Both the position numbers and the translations under genes were made by a program. Of a stretch of DNA of 64,000 nucleotides, positions 36,700 through 48,553 are shown in pieces. Every line of letters starts with the position of its first letter. Within the stretch, counting starts at the first letter, position 1. The notes beneath the pieces were generated by a model. The model was not told the origin of the DNA, did no database searches, and saw nothing but the letters and a program-made list of their open reading frames with translations. This stretch comes from Multifurca ochricompacta (Eukaryota > Basidiomycota > Agaricomycetes > Russulales > Russulaceae), in the NCBI GenBank assembly GCA_022496185.1, contig WTXG01000009.1:186001-250000 (forward strand), given 5' to 3'.

Positions 36700-38153
36700 C
36701 GCGGTCACCGTAAGGCCGAGTTCCAGACGGGTGAGTTATATCGGGTAGCAGAGAAGGGGACCGGTTTCCTCCAGTGCCAGTTCTTGTCATTGGCGCCGAT
36801 GAATGGATGGATGTGGGTGGGGGTGAGGGATCACGGAAAGGATTAAGATAAGGCAAGTCGGCTCGACGAGGTCCGGAAAGAACGCCGGCAGGCTTCCTTG
36901 GAGTATTGTTTGAGCCTGAAAGCCCGCCACCAAGGAGGTGGACAGACAGTACCAGTCTCTCCGGAATCTCCGTTCGCCATAATAAGTACATGAGGAAGAG
37001 AAAGGAACTCCTCTGGAGATTTGTCGTAATTAAGTAGTCCCTTCCGGGAGTCAATAGAATAAAGGGATGAAGGGCGCTGTTCGTTAAAGATACTTCCCGC
37101 TTTGAACGAAGCAGGACTGGGAGGCAGTTCAGCCTCCCCCTTTCCCGACAGAGACTCAACTGGTCGAGGGAGAAAAGCCATTATGCCAAGAGCGATGACA
37201 AAGCAAAGAACTGTAGGAATTAAAAGGGTTAGCGCCGCCTGTTGTGTACCCAAGCAGAGCAATCGGTCTTACTGATCCCACAGAAGGCCCAGCATCCAAT
37301 AAAGATAACATGTACAAGCTCTCTACAAACTGTATCCGTTCCTTAGGCTAAGTTCAACGAGTGCAAACAACCAAAAAAAAGCTGATCCACTCACTGAAAC
37401 CGCGACAAGGAAAGCTAGGATTGTAAAGCGTGAACCCCACGAAACTCTTTACTTAACAAGCACCCGTTGCCTCGAAAAGCGGTTACTTCGCCTTTACCAA
37501 AGTATACCAGACATGGATGATGGAACTGTGGAGATAGAGCTCTATGCTCCTTATTTCACAGATAATGACGGGTAATCAAATGCATCGCTTTGGGGACCCA
37601 CCCGTCTTTAGCTACCTTGACAAGTTCCGACATTCAGTCGATCAAGCTTCAAAAGCCTATCCTCCCTCTTTTTTCGGGGGCGTATGAGTGACGCGTTGTG
37701 GATCAGACGCAGTCGTGGAGATGGGCGACTGACTGACCTTGAGTTATCGGAAGTCAGCTTGGAAAGAAAGACTATAAGATTAGATAATTCCTAGAAAAGC
37801 GAAGTCGCACGACCCGTAGATACGGTATCAATTTTTTGCTGAATGTCAGAACCTCATGCTATGTGATACCCACTAGTCTCAGGGGTAGGGGGCAAGAAAC
37901 AAGTGGTACTTGGCTTAAACTGATTTACCTGGCTGTCATATCGCTCAACAATCGCAATCTTGTTGTTGTTGAATGACTTCATCTCAGACCTTTGAAAAGC
38001 CATCAGGACCGAGAAGGCTCGCCAACTGGACTACCTGGACACGGACCAGCTCACTTACTGGAAGTTCTTGACCCCGCCCCCCATCGGTCGTACAAATATT
38101 ATGATCACCGCTGTCAGGAATGTATACGCAAACCCCACCAAACGCGCTAACAT
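36700..38153 (-). CDS. Unidentified multi-exon membrane protein
   Basis: Family not recognised. From the ATG at 38153 the first exon encodes a hydrophobic start (MLARLVGFAYTFLTAVIIIF), then VRPMGGGVKNFQ. A clean intron (donor GTAAGT) joins in frame to SEMKSFNNNKIAIVERYDSQ, and a second intron (donor GTAAAT, acceptor CATAG) to HEVLTFSKKLIP. Later hydrophobic blocks are SRFTILAFLVAVS (about 37430) and ALTLLIPTVLCFVIALGIMA (about 37230-37170). These are followed by a cytosolic-looking Ser/Pro-rich tail (LPPSPASFKAGSIFNEQRPS, and in the next frame GSNNTPRKPAGVLSGPRRAD) across a one-base frame change near 36950. Intermediate exons and the 3' end are not resolved. Probably a several-pass membrane protein with an intracellular tail. 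Confidence 0.42.
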
Positions 38154-41100
38154 CCGACGCCTAGCTAGCCCTACCGACCACCCTCAAACCTGAATCAAAT
38201 ATCGCGACCCTTCCGCAGCTCGCCGTTAGACTGAAACATATACTCTGCATCGTGTATAAGCACTGGACTTCATCCCTCTACCAGGATCGCATCGCATCAC
38301 GCTCTCCCTTTTCTTTGCGTTCTAATTAACTCTATTCCACTCTTAATCTCGCAGCATCAACTACAACGAAATGTTCAAGGACATTAAGCTCCCAGAATCG
38401 GACGAAGCCTAGGAAGGAACGGTGCGATTTAGGTTCTCCATCCTGCTGAGGAATTATCACGATGGGATGCAAGTGACCCTCATGTGGGTTATTTTCCCAG
38501 TAGTCCTCTGAAGAATAGAGGGCCTGAACAGAACTTTGAATAGATTGTAAAACTACATCCAACCCTAATCAAGGAACTTAAATTACCTGCCCCGGCCCAG
38601 TCTCTCCGATCTACGGACATAAGACTGAGTAGCCGCCAGCCTACAGTCCTTAAGTATTCCGGTGTTGAAATGCGTGCTCCCAATTCCGGTACACTTCCAG
38701 ATGGAACATGGGCCCTTCTCAATTCCAATGAGAAGCTTGTCGTACCATGCACCACTATATTAGTATATGGACAGCTTTCGTCGTGCAAGCAAGAAAACGG
38801 GCTGGTGGAAGAGATTGTTTTCATTCCTGCCGATGTTTGGCACGGTTTTGCATGGCCCTGTGCCCATCCGATTCGGACTCGAGGATTGCGTTGCTCTCCC
38901 AAGAAATGGAGCGACCCACGGCGGCTCTTGCTTGTAGTAGCTGCTAAAATATAAATTGTTTTTTCTTCTAAAAAACCCCGAGCGACCCGAAGATGCCGTT
39001 ATGTTTGACTCCACATTCCCAACGTGAATGGATAAGCACATCCTCACAATCCAGACAACTGTCTCTGACACACATAGCACCAAGTTGGAAGGCTCTTCAG
39101 AATCTTCCTAAAAGATTGCCAGTAGTGTCATGTCATTTTCAGATAAGGCGAAAAATGCAGGAAAGATCAGAAGAAAAAGCGGCACCAAATCCCGCTGGAC
39201 ATTCTGTTCTTGATGTCGAGAAGCTTTCGAGACGTTATAATATTGGGGAGCAGCTGGGGTATGTAGCAATTGGCCCTCATTGAGACTTGTTGAAGAATAA
39301 AACCAGACGGACGAGGATGCTGAAGCAGTTGAGGAGGGTGAAACATATGACGAAGGAACGAATCCTGAAGCCAGCGAATAGTTTGGAATGGATTACCTGC
39401 ATCGAACATACGAGTTCGTTAAGTTTGGTGGTGTTCATTCTGCATATCGCTTCCCGCGCGAGATAGATGGGCGAAGATTGAGCTGACCTAAATGGCGTCT
39501 TGATTGTGAGTTGCCGCAGATGTTGTTGGACACCTTTCGTCACAGGCCACGTTAATGCTGCGTGTTGTAGAGTGATCGCGCCATCTGGCCGGGGGAGGAG
39601 CTGCTGGAACAATAAAGAAGGCGACCTGTGTGATACACGCCCGCCACGCGCATGAAGAGTGCCCGTCGAGTACACCATCAGTAAAAAGTAGGAGGCGGCC
39701 AGGCGAGGCAAGGTTTCGGGGTTCGGCAACACACGCACCCTTGTGACCCTTGATGTCGGCACCGCCCTGCAGGATCTAAACCTTCACGTCTTCACGCAAT
39801 AGAGGCCGCAAATTATCGGAGGAAGTTGTCATAATGCCTTCCTTTCTTACCCGAACACCCATGTGAGAATGTGGCGGACGACAAGTCTTTTTTTTTTATT
39901 TTGGCTTTTTGAGTTTGGATAGAAAGTATAGTGTGGGTGTGGCTGGTGGCATTTACCCCCTCTCTTTGCCTTGAGACCCGAGACAAACATGCGATCCGGA
40001 TAAGATCAGTGGCTCTGCTTTTTTTGTGGTGGTAGTGGACAATTCCGCCGCACGTGACTGAGAAAGAAAGAAAGAAAGTCAAAGAAAGGAACCTGAGCAG
40101 TAGTCTGGAGCCCTCCTCGGAACTGGGAACTGTCACTCAGGCTCACTGCCAGTGGTCCGGGCACGGAACGGATCACGAATCGACTTGACGACTCGGACTA
40201 CTACTACTGGTACACCGTGACTAGATTGTAAGTGTTGGCGCGCTTATACAGAGTGTCGTTTTAATAATGTGTACCTCGTGTGTGAGCAAGATCTTCCTTT
40301 CACACCTACTTCTACACTTACTTACACCCGCGCTCCGTTGTTTCACACGTGTGTATCGCACGTGTTCCTGATACCATGGCAAGCCAAATCTTTCATACGA
40401 ATAGAAAGGTATAACTACATCTCATCATATTTGAAGACTGGCTGTGGGAACCTCACCTGTCAAATATACGGCAGTAATGCCTCGTTGCTGATGGAATCGT
40501 ACCAGAAGATCATGTTCTTCTTCATGGTAAGTCTGTTCTCGCATTGTGAGCTGAAAACAGAAGAGCGCTCGGACGACCTGCACGCGCTGTTTGAATAGAA
40601 ATACCGTGAACTCGATGTTCCTTTTCAAGAGAACAACTAAAACGTTCATGTCCACAAACTCTTAAAAAGGTATAGCCCAATTGCGATTACAATGAGGTGT
40701 CTCAACGGGCTTCGACTTCTGAAGCTGCCCCGTCGGCTCCTGGAAACGATGAACGTGAAGAAGCTAGGAAACTGAATAAATTTAGGCGAGGCGACATCCT
40801 CCCACGGTACTGCATAAATATACGAAGAGGAGCATAATTTGGGCCATTCAAGGAAAGACGGAGATGAATCCCGCCGAGAACGGATTCACGCCTCCAGCGC
40901 GAGGTGAGTTGGCTGTGTTTAATGCCCCTGCGGTATCATGTAACCATGATGGCGCAAACTAGTGAACGAAGCGCGGCTTGGGCTCTGAGCTCAGTTGGAA
41001 GGCGACGGGCGACGACACACAAATGTATTTCGCTGGTTAAGCATGCTGGGATGCCCTTTGCCCGAGTACCCATTCTGAACGTGCCGTTGGCGGGGACTAT

Positions 41101-43418
41101 GAAGTGCCACTCAACTTGGTCAACTTTGCACAATCCGTTTCTTTTTTTGCTAGACCTAGACTTGGCTCGCTTTCGAGAATGAAACGCCGGCACTATTGGC
41201 TGTGCCCGCTTTTGATACGGTTGGATGGCAAAGATCGCAGTTTGACGCTTACTATAGGACAATTCTATGCTCTGATCACTGACGTGCGCAGCATGCCACT
41301 GTGCAAAACAGATAGACAATAGAGTCGGAGCGCGCGCGATTGAATACTATCGACTCGTCCCACGTTACTCCTCGAGACTCAATTGGCTTGCAATCACATA
41401 AAACTATTCCACCCAATCCAACAACATGTTTCGACAACTCCGGGCGGTGGTTGATCCATCACCACTGCGCATGATGCGGGTATGTGGCGCGTTCATGATC
41501 TTTTTTCTGTCTATTCTTTATTTTCACAACACTCCTGTCGACCTTCACGCACGGCAGGACCCGCATTGTGGTTGAAGCGTGTGAATTATTCCATGACATT
41601 ATCCCCACCTGCACATCTTTGCATTCAGATCAAGCTGCGGCTCTGCTTACATATCGTCTGCACTTGATCACTATCACATGGGCGCACCCGTAGTAGCCGA
41701 TTATGCCCGACCAACGCGCTGTAAAAGTTGCATGCTAGTTGAGGATCGTGCAAATGGCGCGCACAGTTCGTGTTGACGGCGATTCTGCGATGACTCTTTC
41801 AGACCCTCTATCGTTCGATCCGTGGTTGAGGTCGTCACGGTTATACTGATGATTGGCTGGTCCATATTTTTTGGGTCTGAACTGTGACTATCCTCCCCCA
41901 CAACCTTATAATCACTCGTCCCACTCTCAATTTCGCTTCGTCCAACACTTGCGATACAAACAGCGTGCCATATAAGACGTTAAGGCGCATGTCAATGAAT
42001 CCGAGAAAAAAGAACCCTGCGGTGACTTTTCCTCACGCATCAAACCAAGAGCATTGGCAGGTGGCTTGGTTGTATGACCATATTGCTATTCAATTTATTT
42101 CCTCGATGGCCTATAAAGTCAGAACTCAGAATCAATATCAGAAGCGTTTCGGCCATTCACTGTGACATTGAAATAACGGAGCACTCATTTGTGGCCTAGA
42201 ACGAGGGTTGAATTTCCATGGCGTTCCCCGTACCAAGCAGGCGAGTCACTGAGTTGGCAAGTCTCGCGAAGTACAGGTCGAGCACGTTGGGCAGGTTGCG
42301 TTAGGTTAGAGGATCGGGTTGCGCGCAAAGAAACATGGCAAGGGGAGTGCCGGATATTGACTTGCAGAACTCCCTATTTTATATTCTATGTCGATTGAAT
42401 ATGCGAGCATTGAGCAAACGGAGGGGAGGCACATCGAGTAGCTGAGACCAGTGCAAGAAGACATGGGAGAATCGAGTATCGGAGACCCACATCATGGAGA
42501 TGGCGAGAAATTCAACGCACAGGTATGAGTGGAGGTTGTCATGGGCGGGGCTGGAGGTGCAGGCCCCGAAAACCCGCGTCATGACATAATCGGGGCCCGA
42601 GGCATGTACTGCGACATCTGCAACTGCCTGTTGTGGAGCGCTTGTCGCGGAAATCAATGATGCAGGGTATGTGGATCCGGAGGAGGAAAGATGGTGGAGG
42701 GAATCAGCACTTGCAAACCCAACTCAGTTTGAAGTCGTTGCTATTCATACCATTGCAATACCCCTCTTCAAGCACGGCAATTGTTCACCTCAGTGGTTTA
42801 ATATAAGCTGAAAGCAAGGGGGTGGTGAATCTTGAAGAGCCCATTCAGATGCTTTGAAAAAAACACAATCTGTAGGCTCCAGCTTCAGTAAGAGTCGGAG
42901 GTGGTCACCTTAGTCGCCTCTTAACTTGTGCCGCCGGCTCAAGTTATTATTTTCCCACGGTTTCTAGGAACTAGAGTGACTCATCTCACTCATCATATGT
43001 GTATCATGCACATGCACATACAACATATCGTACGGCCGCCGCTTACTTATTCCGACCTCCCATGGGTCCAGGGCAGTACAGAAATGCACTTTTATCGATG
43101 GCACAGAAATTGCCTCTGTTCTCTGCGCTTAGTGCTTATCCTCAAAAGTTACGGTGCACTGGCACCGTAACCAGATTTCCCATCATCCTTGTCCAATGTC
43201 TTGTGCTGCGGACTTGTTTGGCGCTGCATCGCCGTCCGAGCACATGGGAACTTGCATTCATCCGCAGCTTGTCTATCAGCTTGTTGTACATGGTCTCTCG
43301 TTATTTTCAAGGAAAGAAAAAACAATCAACGAGGATGATATGATTAAGCGCGTCTCTTTTCGAAGGATAAAAGGCATGGTCGGGACGGAAACTATGTATC
43401 GCAGTAACTGTCCCTATC
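38154..43418. other. 5.3 kb with scattered coding-like traces, no gene assignable
   Basis: No family recognised. Coding-like blocks: minus strand about 39762-39400 (VTKGVQQHLRQLTIKTPFRS, IYLAREAICRMNTTKLNEL) and about 39290-39110 (NVSKASRHQEQNVQRDLVPL); plus strand about 40440-40540 (NLTCQIYGSNASLLMESYQK) and about 40708-40850 (APSAPGNDEREEARKLNKFR). Given how the neighbouring HNH and RTA1 genes are cut into tiny exons, one or more real genes may be hidden here, but I cannot join these blocks. No microsatellites of the kind seen elsewhere. Confidence 0.35.
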
Positions 43419-44830
43419 ATGAGTGCGTATCCCTCTTCCCTTCTGTCTTTTGGGAACTTTCTGAAACCACGTATTTCCTGAAGGTACCTCCAACAGCACT
43501 AGTGACAGGATTCTTCAGTACAACTACATCCCAACAGAATGGATTTCTATCATGTACCTTGCGCTTTTCGGTCTCTCTACATGTACGTCCATTTTTTTCT
43601 TACTTGCCTATTTGCCGTTCTTGACGATGAGGATTTGCACAGTCGCCCACACAGTCCAGGCCTTCTATTTCCGTCTCTGGTGGCTTATGCCCAGCGTAAT
43701 TTTTTGCGGGTTTCTCGAGCTCACAGGCTGGAGTAGTCGGTTGTGGTCAAGCCAAAATCCATTCTTAGACAAGCCATACATCATGCAGTGAGCGTACTAC
43801 AGCTGTCGTGTATCGGTTTTCCCTGAATGGGGTGCAGAGCCGTAACATTAGTCATTGCTCCCACTCCGCTGGTTGCAGCCAATTTTATCTTGCTAGGACG
43901 CATTATCCGGCGGTTGGGCCCGCAATACAGTCGCCTGACTCCAAGGCGATGTGAGTCATACCCGTGGATATCTATTAACGATTGGTGACGAACATTGTTC
44001 ACAGACACAATCATCTTCGTCTCTTGTGTAAGTATATTTTGTTTTTGCGTAATTTTGCGATAGTTTTTCACTTTTTTTTAGGACATTATTTCTCTCGTTA
44101 TCCAAGCCTTGGGTGGTGGCATAGCGTCAGTCTCTACGTCCAGATCACAAGCTCAAGCGGTTCGTTTGTATTGCCGTTCTAAGCACTTGAGTGAATCCCT
44201 GAAAGATGTGTTAGGGTTCCCACATCGCTCTTGGCGGCACTGTATTCCAACTTGGTGTGTTTCATTAGCGACGTATCTGTTGAGATGACTGCTCAACATA
44301 CTATTAGTGGCCATCATCGCCTATTGTGCCTTGGCAGCGGAATTCCTCTTCCGCTACACACGGGATCGGCCAATGCGATCCGCGCGTGTTCCAGGCGAAG
44401 CTCTTCGCGGGATGATTGACAAGCGTCTGAGACGCATGTTAATTGCTATGTTCATCATGACGGATTTCATAGTCATACGGTACATTTGCTGCATATTCTA
44501 CGCCCCGCACGCATTCTGATGGGCTGTAGGACCGTCTACCGGACCGTCGAATTCGTAGACGGTTGGGATGGCAAGGTCATCTCAACTCAATGGCTCTTCA
44601 GTACGTCGCATTCTTCACCCAGCCGCACAGAAACATGACCGGTCATTCATGCAGATGTATTCGATGGCGCGATGATCGTGCTCGCGATGTTCACGCTGAA
44701 CGCCTTTCATCCTGGGGTGCTCCTGCTAGGATCAGATGATTTGAATCTCTACCCAACGAGCTCTAACGTCATCACCCTGAGGGATCATCTCTCGAAGAAC
44801 GGTGATTCCAGCGAGGAGAGGTCGGCGTGA
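43419..44830 (+). CDS. RTA1-family lipid-translocating exporter, ten exons
   Basis: Seven-TM plasma-membrane protein of the fungal RTA1/RSB1 family (sterol-inhibitor resistance and sphingoid-base efflux in yeast). Ten exons join in phase to 306 residues: 43419-43422, 43484-43582, 43643-43787, 43838-43950, 44005-44027, 44082-44159, 44215-44254, 44308-44479, 44530-44600, 44655-44830. Family motifs: YNYIPTEWISIMYLALFGLS, FYFRLWWLMPSVIFCGFLEL, GWSSRLWSSQNPFLDKPYIM, VIAPTPLVAANFILLGRIIR, RLGPQYSRLTPRRY, SCDIISLVIQALGGGIAS, GSHIALGGTVFQL, RTVYRTVEFVDGWDG and FDGAMIVLAMFTLNAFHPG. The first coding exon would be only ATGA before the intron 43423-43483, giving MSTSNSTSDRILQYNY. Frame fully open. Confidence 0.9.
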
Positions 44831-45652
44831 CGTGTCTTCTACATCATTTCTATTTTTTATCACCAGCTTTTTCAAAAGGCGATGGATTGGAGTTAATTTA
44901 TTATGACATGGGACTTTTTATTTATGTTCATTGTGAGGGTGATTACTTCGTAGCGCGACTTAACTCTGGCTTTCATTATCACAACTGGCATATAACCTTT
45001 GTTTTACTCTTCCAGGGAAACTAAACGCGAACCAGCATGCGCAGCTGCAGCTATTACGCCCAGTGAGTGGAGGGAACAGCTTTTTATCGGTCGCTCTCAA
45101 ACCCTCGAACGGCTGTTTCACCTCATGCCTCCCCCATCCCCTTACGACTATCACTAGGGTGCATTTTTCTCTTCGACTTGCGCGGCCCGGCAATGCTGAC
45201 ACAAATGCCTTGCTAATGGCCTCAAAAATCACCGGGCAAATACAAGGTACATCCGACTTGACTACCTTGTCGACCCGAGCCCCGAGGCGAGGAAACACCA
45301 GTGCATTGACCCCTGGGTGTCGAGTGGCACGTTGAGCGAATCAAACCAAGAACGGCTAGCCCAATGGAAACATTGCACATGATATCAAAAAATGAAGTGA
45401 GGACGAGTATTCTATAAGTTCTCAGCTACACCCTAAATCTTGGTCATGAATATTTTCCGTTTTCCGCCCCTTAAGAGGTGGAGAGCATGGAGCCCACAAT
45501 CATGAAGCTCCGAACCATCCACGCCTCCAATAGTTTACAAAAAAACCCAACTCTAGATCTATTCAGAAACCCCAGGAAACCATCGCAAGGTAACCGCGCC
45601 CAATCGAGCCTTGCTGAGTCAAAGTCGCTCACCCCCTCGATCGTAGCTGGTA
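44831..45652. other. Convergent spacer between RTA1 and MAK10 genes
   Basis: 3' ends of two convergent genes. On the minus strand the frame ELALVVPATIEGVSDFDSAR (about 45670-45610) looks coding-like and could be a further MAK10 exon in another splice form. Confidence 0.4.
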
Positions 45653-48283
45653 CTACGAGTGCAAGTTCACCCGCTAGGGCAGAGAGAGATCGGGCAATCT
45701 CCAACAAGAAAGTATCAATGAAAAAATTTGTTGACTCATGGAAAAGCTGGGAAAGACAAGGAGACACACCTGCAAGCGATCTTCGTGCCATGGACCAGCG
45801 AAACCAGCGGGCAAACCGTCGAGTTCTGCCAGTCCATCACGTGCCCGCTCAAAGTGAAGCCGTAAAGGCTCCTCTTTGTCCTTCAGGCGTCCATAGACGC
45901 GCTGACAAACGCGGCGAGATCCGGGATTACGACTTGTGGACGCAGCCTCGCATACTGGGGACGGAACGCCCATTTATACCGCCGGGCGAAGTTGAGCGCG
46001 AGGCGCTCTGCTGGCTGATGCAGTGCCGGTAGCGTAAGCTGCGTCAACAAAGTGGTCAGCACGGTATGGGAGTCGCGGTAAAGACCTTACCATGTACATT
46101 CCTGTGCAGACGATCAAAGGAGCTGAGATATGAGCGTGTGAAGACAAGTTCCTCATATGTCCCAATATCTGCCAAAAGATTGGAAACTTAGAATGGCCGC
46201 AGATCCAAGGGCGAGCCTGCCTTTAGGTATGACTGGATCTAAAGCAGCAAGAGTAGACAGGTGCTCGCATATCACCTGGCTCAGTTCCCAGTACACGAAT
46301 GGCTTCTCGTCCTTGACATAAAGTTCAAGTTGAAATCCTGAAAGTAGCACTTCTCGGATCACGGAAAGCCTCCACGAAAGGACAGCCCCCGGTATTGCAC
46401 CTATGAATAAGTGGTCTCTTTCATTCTACCACGCCATTCTGGATAAGCGAAGAGCTCGCCAGACGGGTTTCACTTACCGCTGGACTCCCCTTCTCAGCCA
46501 TAATCGAGGTCACGTGATAGAGTTCTTGCCATTCTAATAGAGACTGGGCGAGGAACCTCCGGCGACGCGGCGGGTTGAACCACGCGGACTGAATATTGCT
46601 GAGTAACATCTACAAGCCGAAACGAGCTTGGGTGAAAGTCGAGGAAAGGAAGATATCTCGCACCCTCGAGAGCTTGCGTTCGATATTGATGAGGGGGGAA
46701 ACGTCAGCTCGATCAGCAGCCGCTGAAAGTGCATTATATTCGATGCCAATTGTCTCGACGAAAAAACGATCGACGAGCCAACTCATCTGGTACACTTCAA
46801 GTACGCGTTGGTTTGCGAAGGAAACAGACTTCCTCACAGTCCGTGAATTGTCGAGGCCATGACTGACTCACAGACTGACCTGTGCAAGAGCACGAAGAAA
46901 CGGGGGCCTCCGAGAAGGGCGTGAGAAACTGGCAGAAAGATCTCCGGAGATCTATGAAAATTAATGGGCTGGTGGGATTAGAGATGCCTTTTTCTGACCT
47001 TCCATGTTGTCAGGCATGTGACAGAAGATATCTGGCATATCTCAGCCCATCCATCAAACAGGTCCGCGAGGGCGCCCCATACAAGATCTTGCGGTGGGAG
47101 GCAGTGAGCTCTCAAGGGCATAAAGCTGTTTAACTTGCGGGTGATATGAGGGTCAAAGGCAAGCGTGGCGGGAGAATGAGGAACAGGCTCTGGGAGTAAG
47201 TTTGAACGAATACTCTGTAGGCTCTCACGTGCTAACGGAGAAACACTAAAAAGTCCTCGCGATCTTTGGATGGATGATGGTGAAAAAGGTTCAACATGAC
47301 CTATGACAATCAATTAATACGGCTCTTAAGCATGGCAGCAAGCAAGGCGCGCACAATTCGGAGAGATATCCTGTCCAACAGCGCCCTCCGCCAAGGTGAT
47401 GACTCTAAATATCATCAGACACCTCTACGACTGGAAGAGTAGGGTGGGATACCTGGAAATAAAAAGCGAACCCAATTCTTCGCGTCATCCAATCGTGAAA
47501 GAACAGATGTAACAGGCAGGCCTTCCATGAGGGACACCTCAAATTTCTCGGAGTGCCAGTCTTCAGTCTGCAAGGCGTCAATAGTGAGCAAGTGCAAGCG
47601 CGTGAGACCCCACAAACGTCATGCAATTTCCCTTTATTGAGTTCGCGCCACGCAAAATCGCAACATTTCAGTAGCCCTGTGATCGCAGCGCTTAGGACCA
47701 CTGTGATGAGCTCCAGGGGCCGAGCGGGATCTCGTTGCGAATTCTCTTGGCAGGGAGAGGCTTCAGGGTTGATATCCGTTAGATGGTGTACATAGAGACA
47801 GGTGTATATAGTTTGTGAGAGGGTATATCCGGCGTGCCACTCCATCTTGTAGGTTGTTAGATCAAGGTATGAAGGGAGTCATGTGAGCGCACCTCGCAAG
47901 CGACAGCCCTGTCTAGTATATAACAGACCTCTTCTGGGAGAAGAGGAGCAAGCGGAGAAAACGTGGGCCGCTCTGCCTGGTCATCGAGAATAAGACCACT
48001 GTCCATGCGAGGGTCGCCGATCTGAACAGGACCAGTATTAACAAGAGACGAGGATCAGAACGCGTCCTCATTGCCTCGAGAGCGCTCATAGCATCATAGA
48101 GCGTAAAATCTTCAGTAAGTATGATATCCCCTGGTTCCATATCTAACCATGTCGTTTAGTCCATAAGTAACTTCGATGAGAACGGAATGTAGGCAAACCT
48201 TGTGCCGCATCCAGGAAAGCATCCGAGACATCGAGAAAGTCATCACCCCCAGGCAACCAGAATGCCGATAATTCTGTCGACAT
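45653..48283 (-). CDS. MAK10: NatC N-terminal acetyltransferase subunit Mak10/NAA35
   Basis: Auxiliary subunit of the NatC complex that acetylates N-terminal Met-hydrophobic proteins with Mak3 and Mak31. ATG at 48283 (MSTELSAFWLPGGDDFLDVS), intron, then DMEPGDIILTEDFTLYDAMS and the family hallmark IGDPRMDSGLIL, GYTLSQTIYTCLYVHHLTDI, ITGLLKCCDFAWRELNKGK, VRKSVSFANQRVLEVYQMSW, LVDRFFVETIGIEYNALSAA, FLAQSLLEWQELYHVTSIMA, FQLELYVKDEKPFVYWELSQ and LTLPALHQPAERLALNFARR. About nine small exons, several under 150 nt. Near the 3' end SMDA is followed by a stop; one extra base in the GG at 45886-45887 (plus strand) continues into LKDKEEPLRLHFERARDGLA. The C-terminal stop at 45653 assumes the intron acceptor before CGGGTG and is uncertain. 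Confidence 0.86.
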
Positions 48284-48553
48284 CCTTGACTGGGTCACAC
48301 GCTCGCAAAAAAAGTTATCTTGAGCGTGTCGCGACTGCAAGTAGCAGTTACTGTGTTCTTGTTTCCTTTCCCTTTCTCCTCCCATGTTAAACGGCCCCTC
48401 CGGCCCGGTTACTCTCACGCAGCGCTCAGAGACTCGGGCCCTGGTCATGCTTTGCTTTCTATAACTTGGATCTTGGCTTTCCATTGATTGTTGAGGTACG
48501 CATTTTGTGGCAGTGGAAGGAGGAGCAGCTTCAACACTCTGTGCACTGGGAGT
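48284..48553. promoter_or_regulatory. Short divergent promoter of MAK10 and REV1
   Basis: 270 bp between the two proposed start codons. No TATA box is obvious; CT-rich blocks are present on both strands. Confidence 0.5.
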
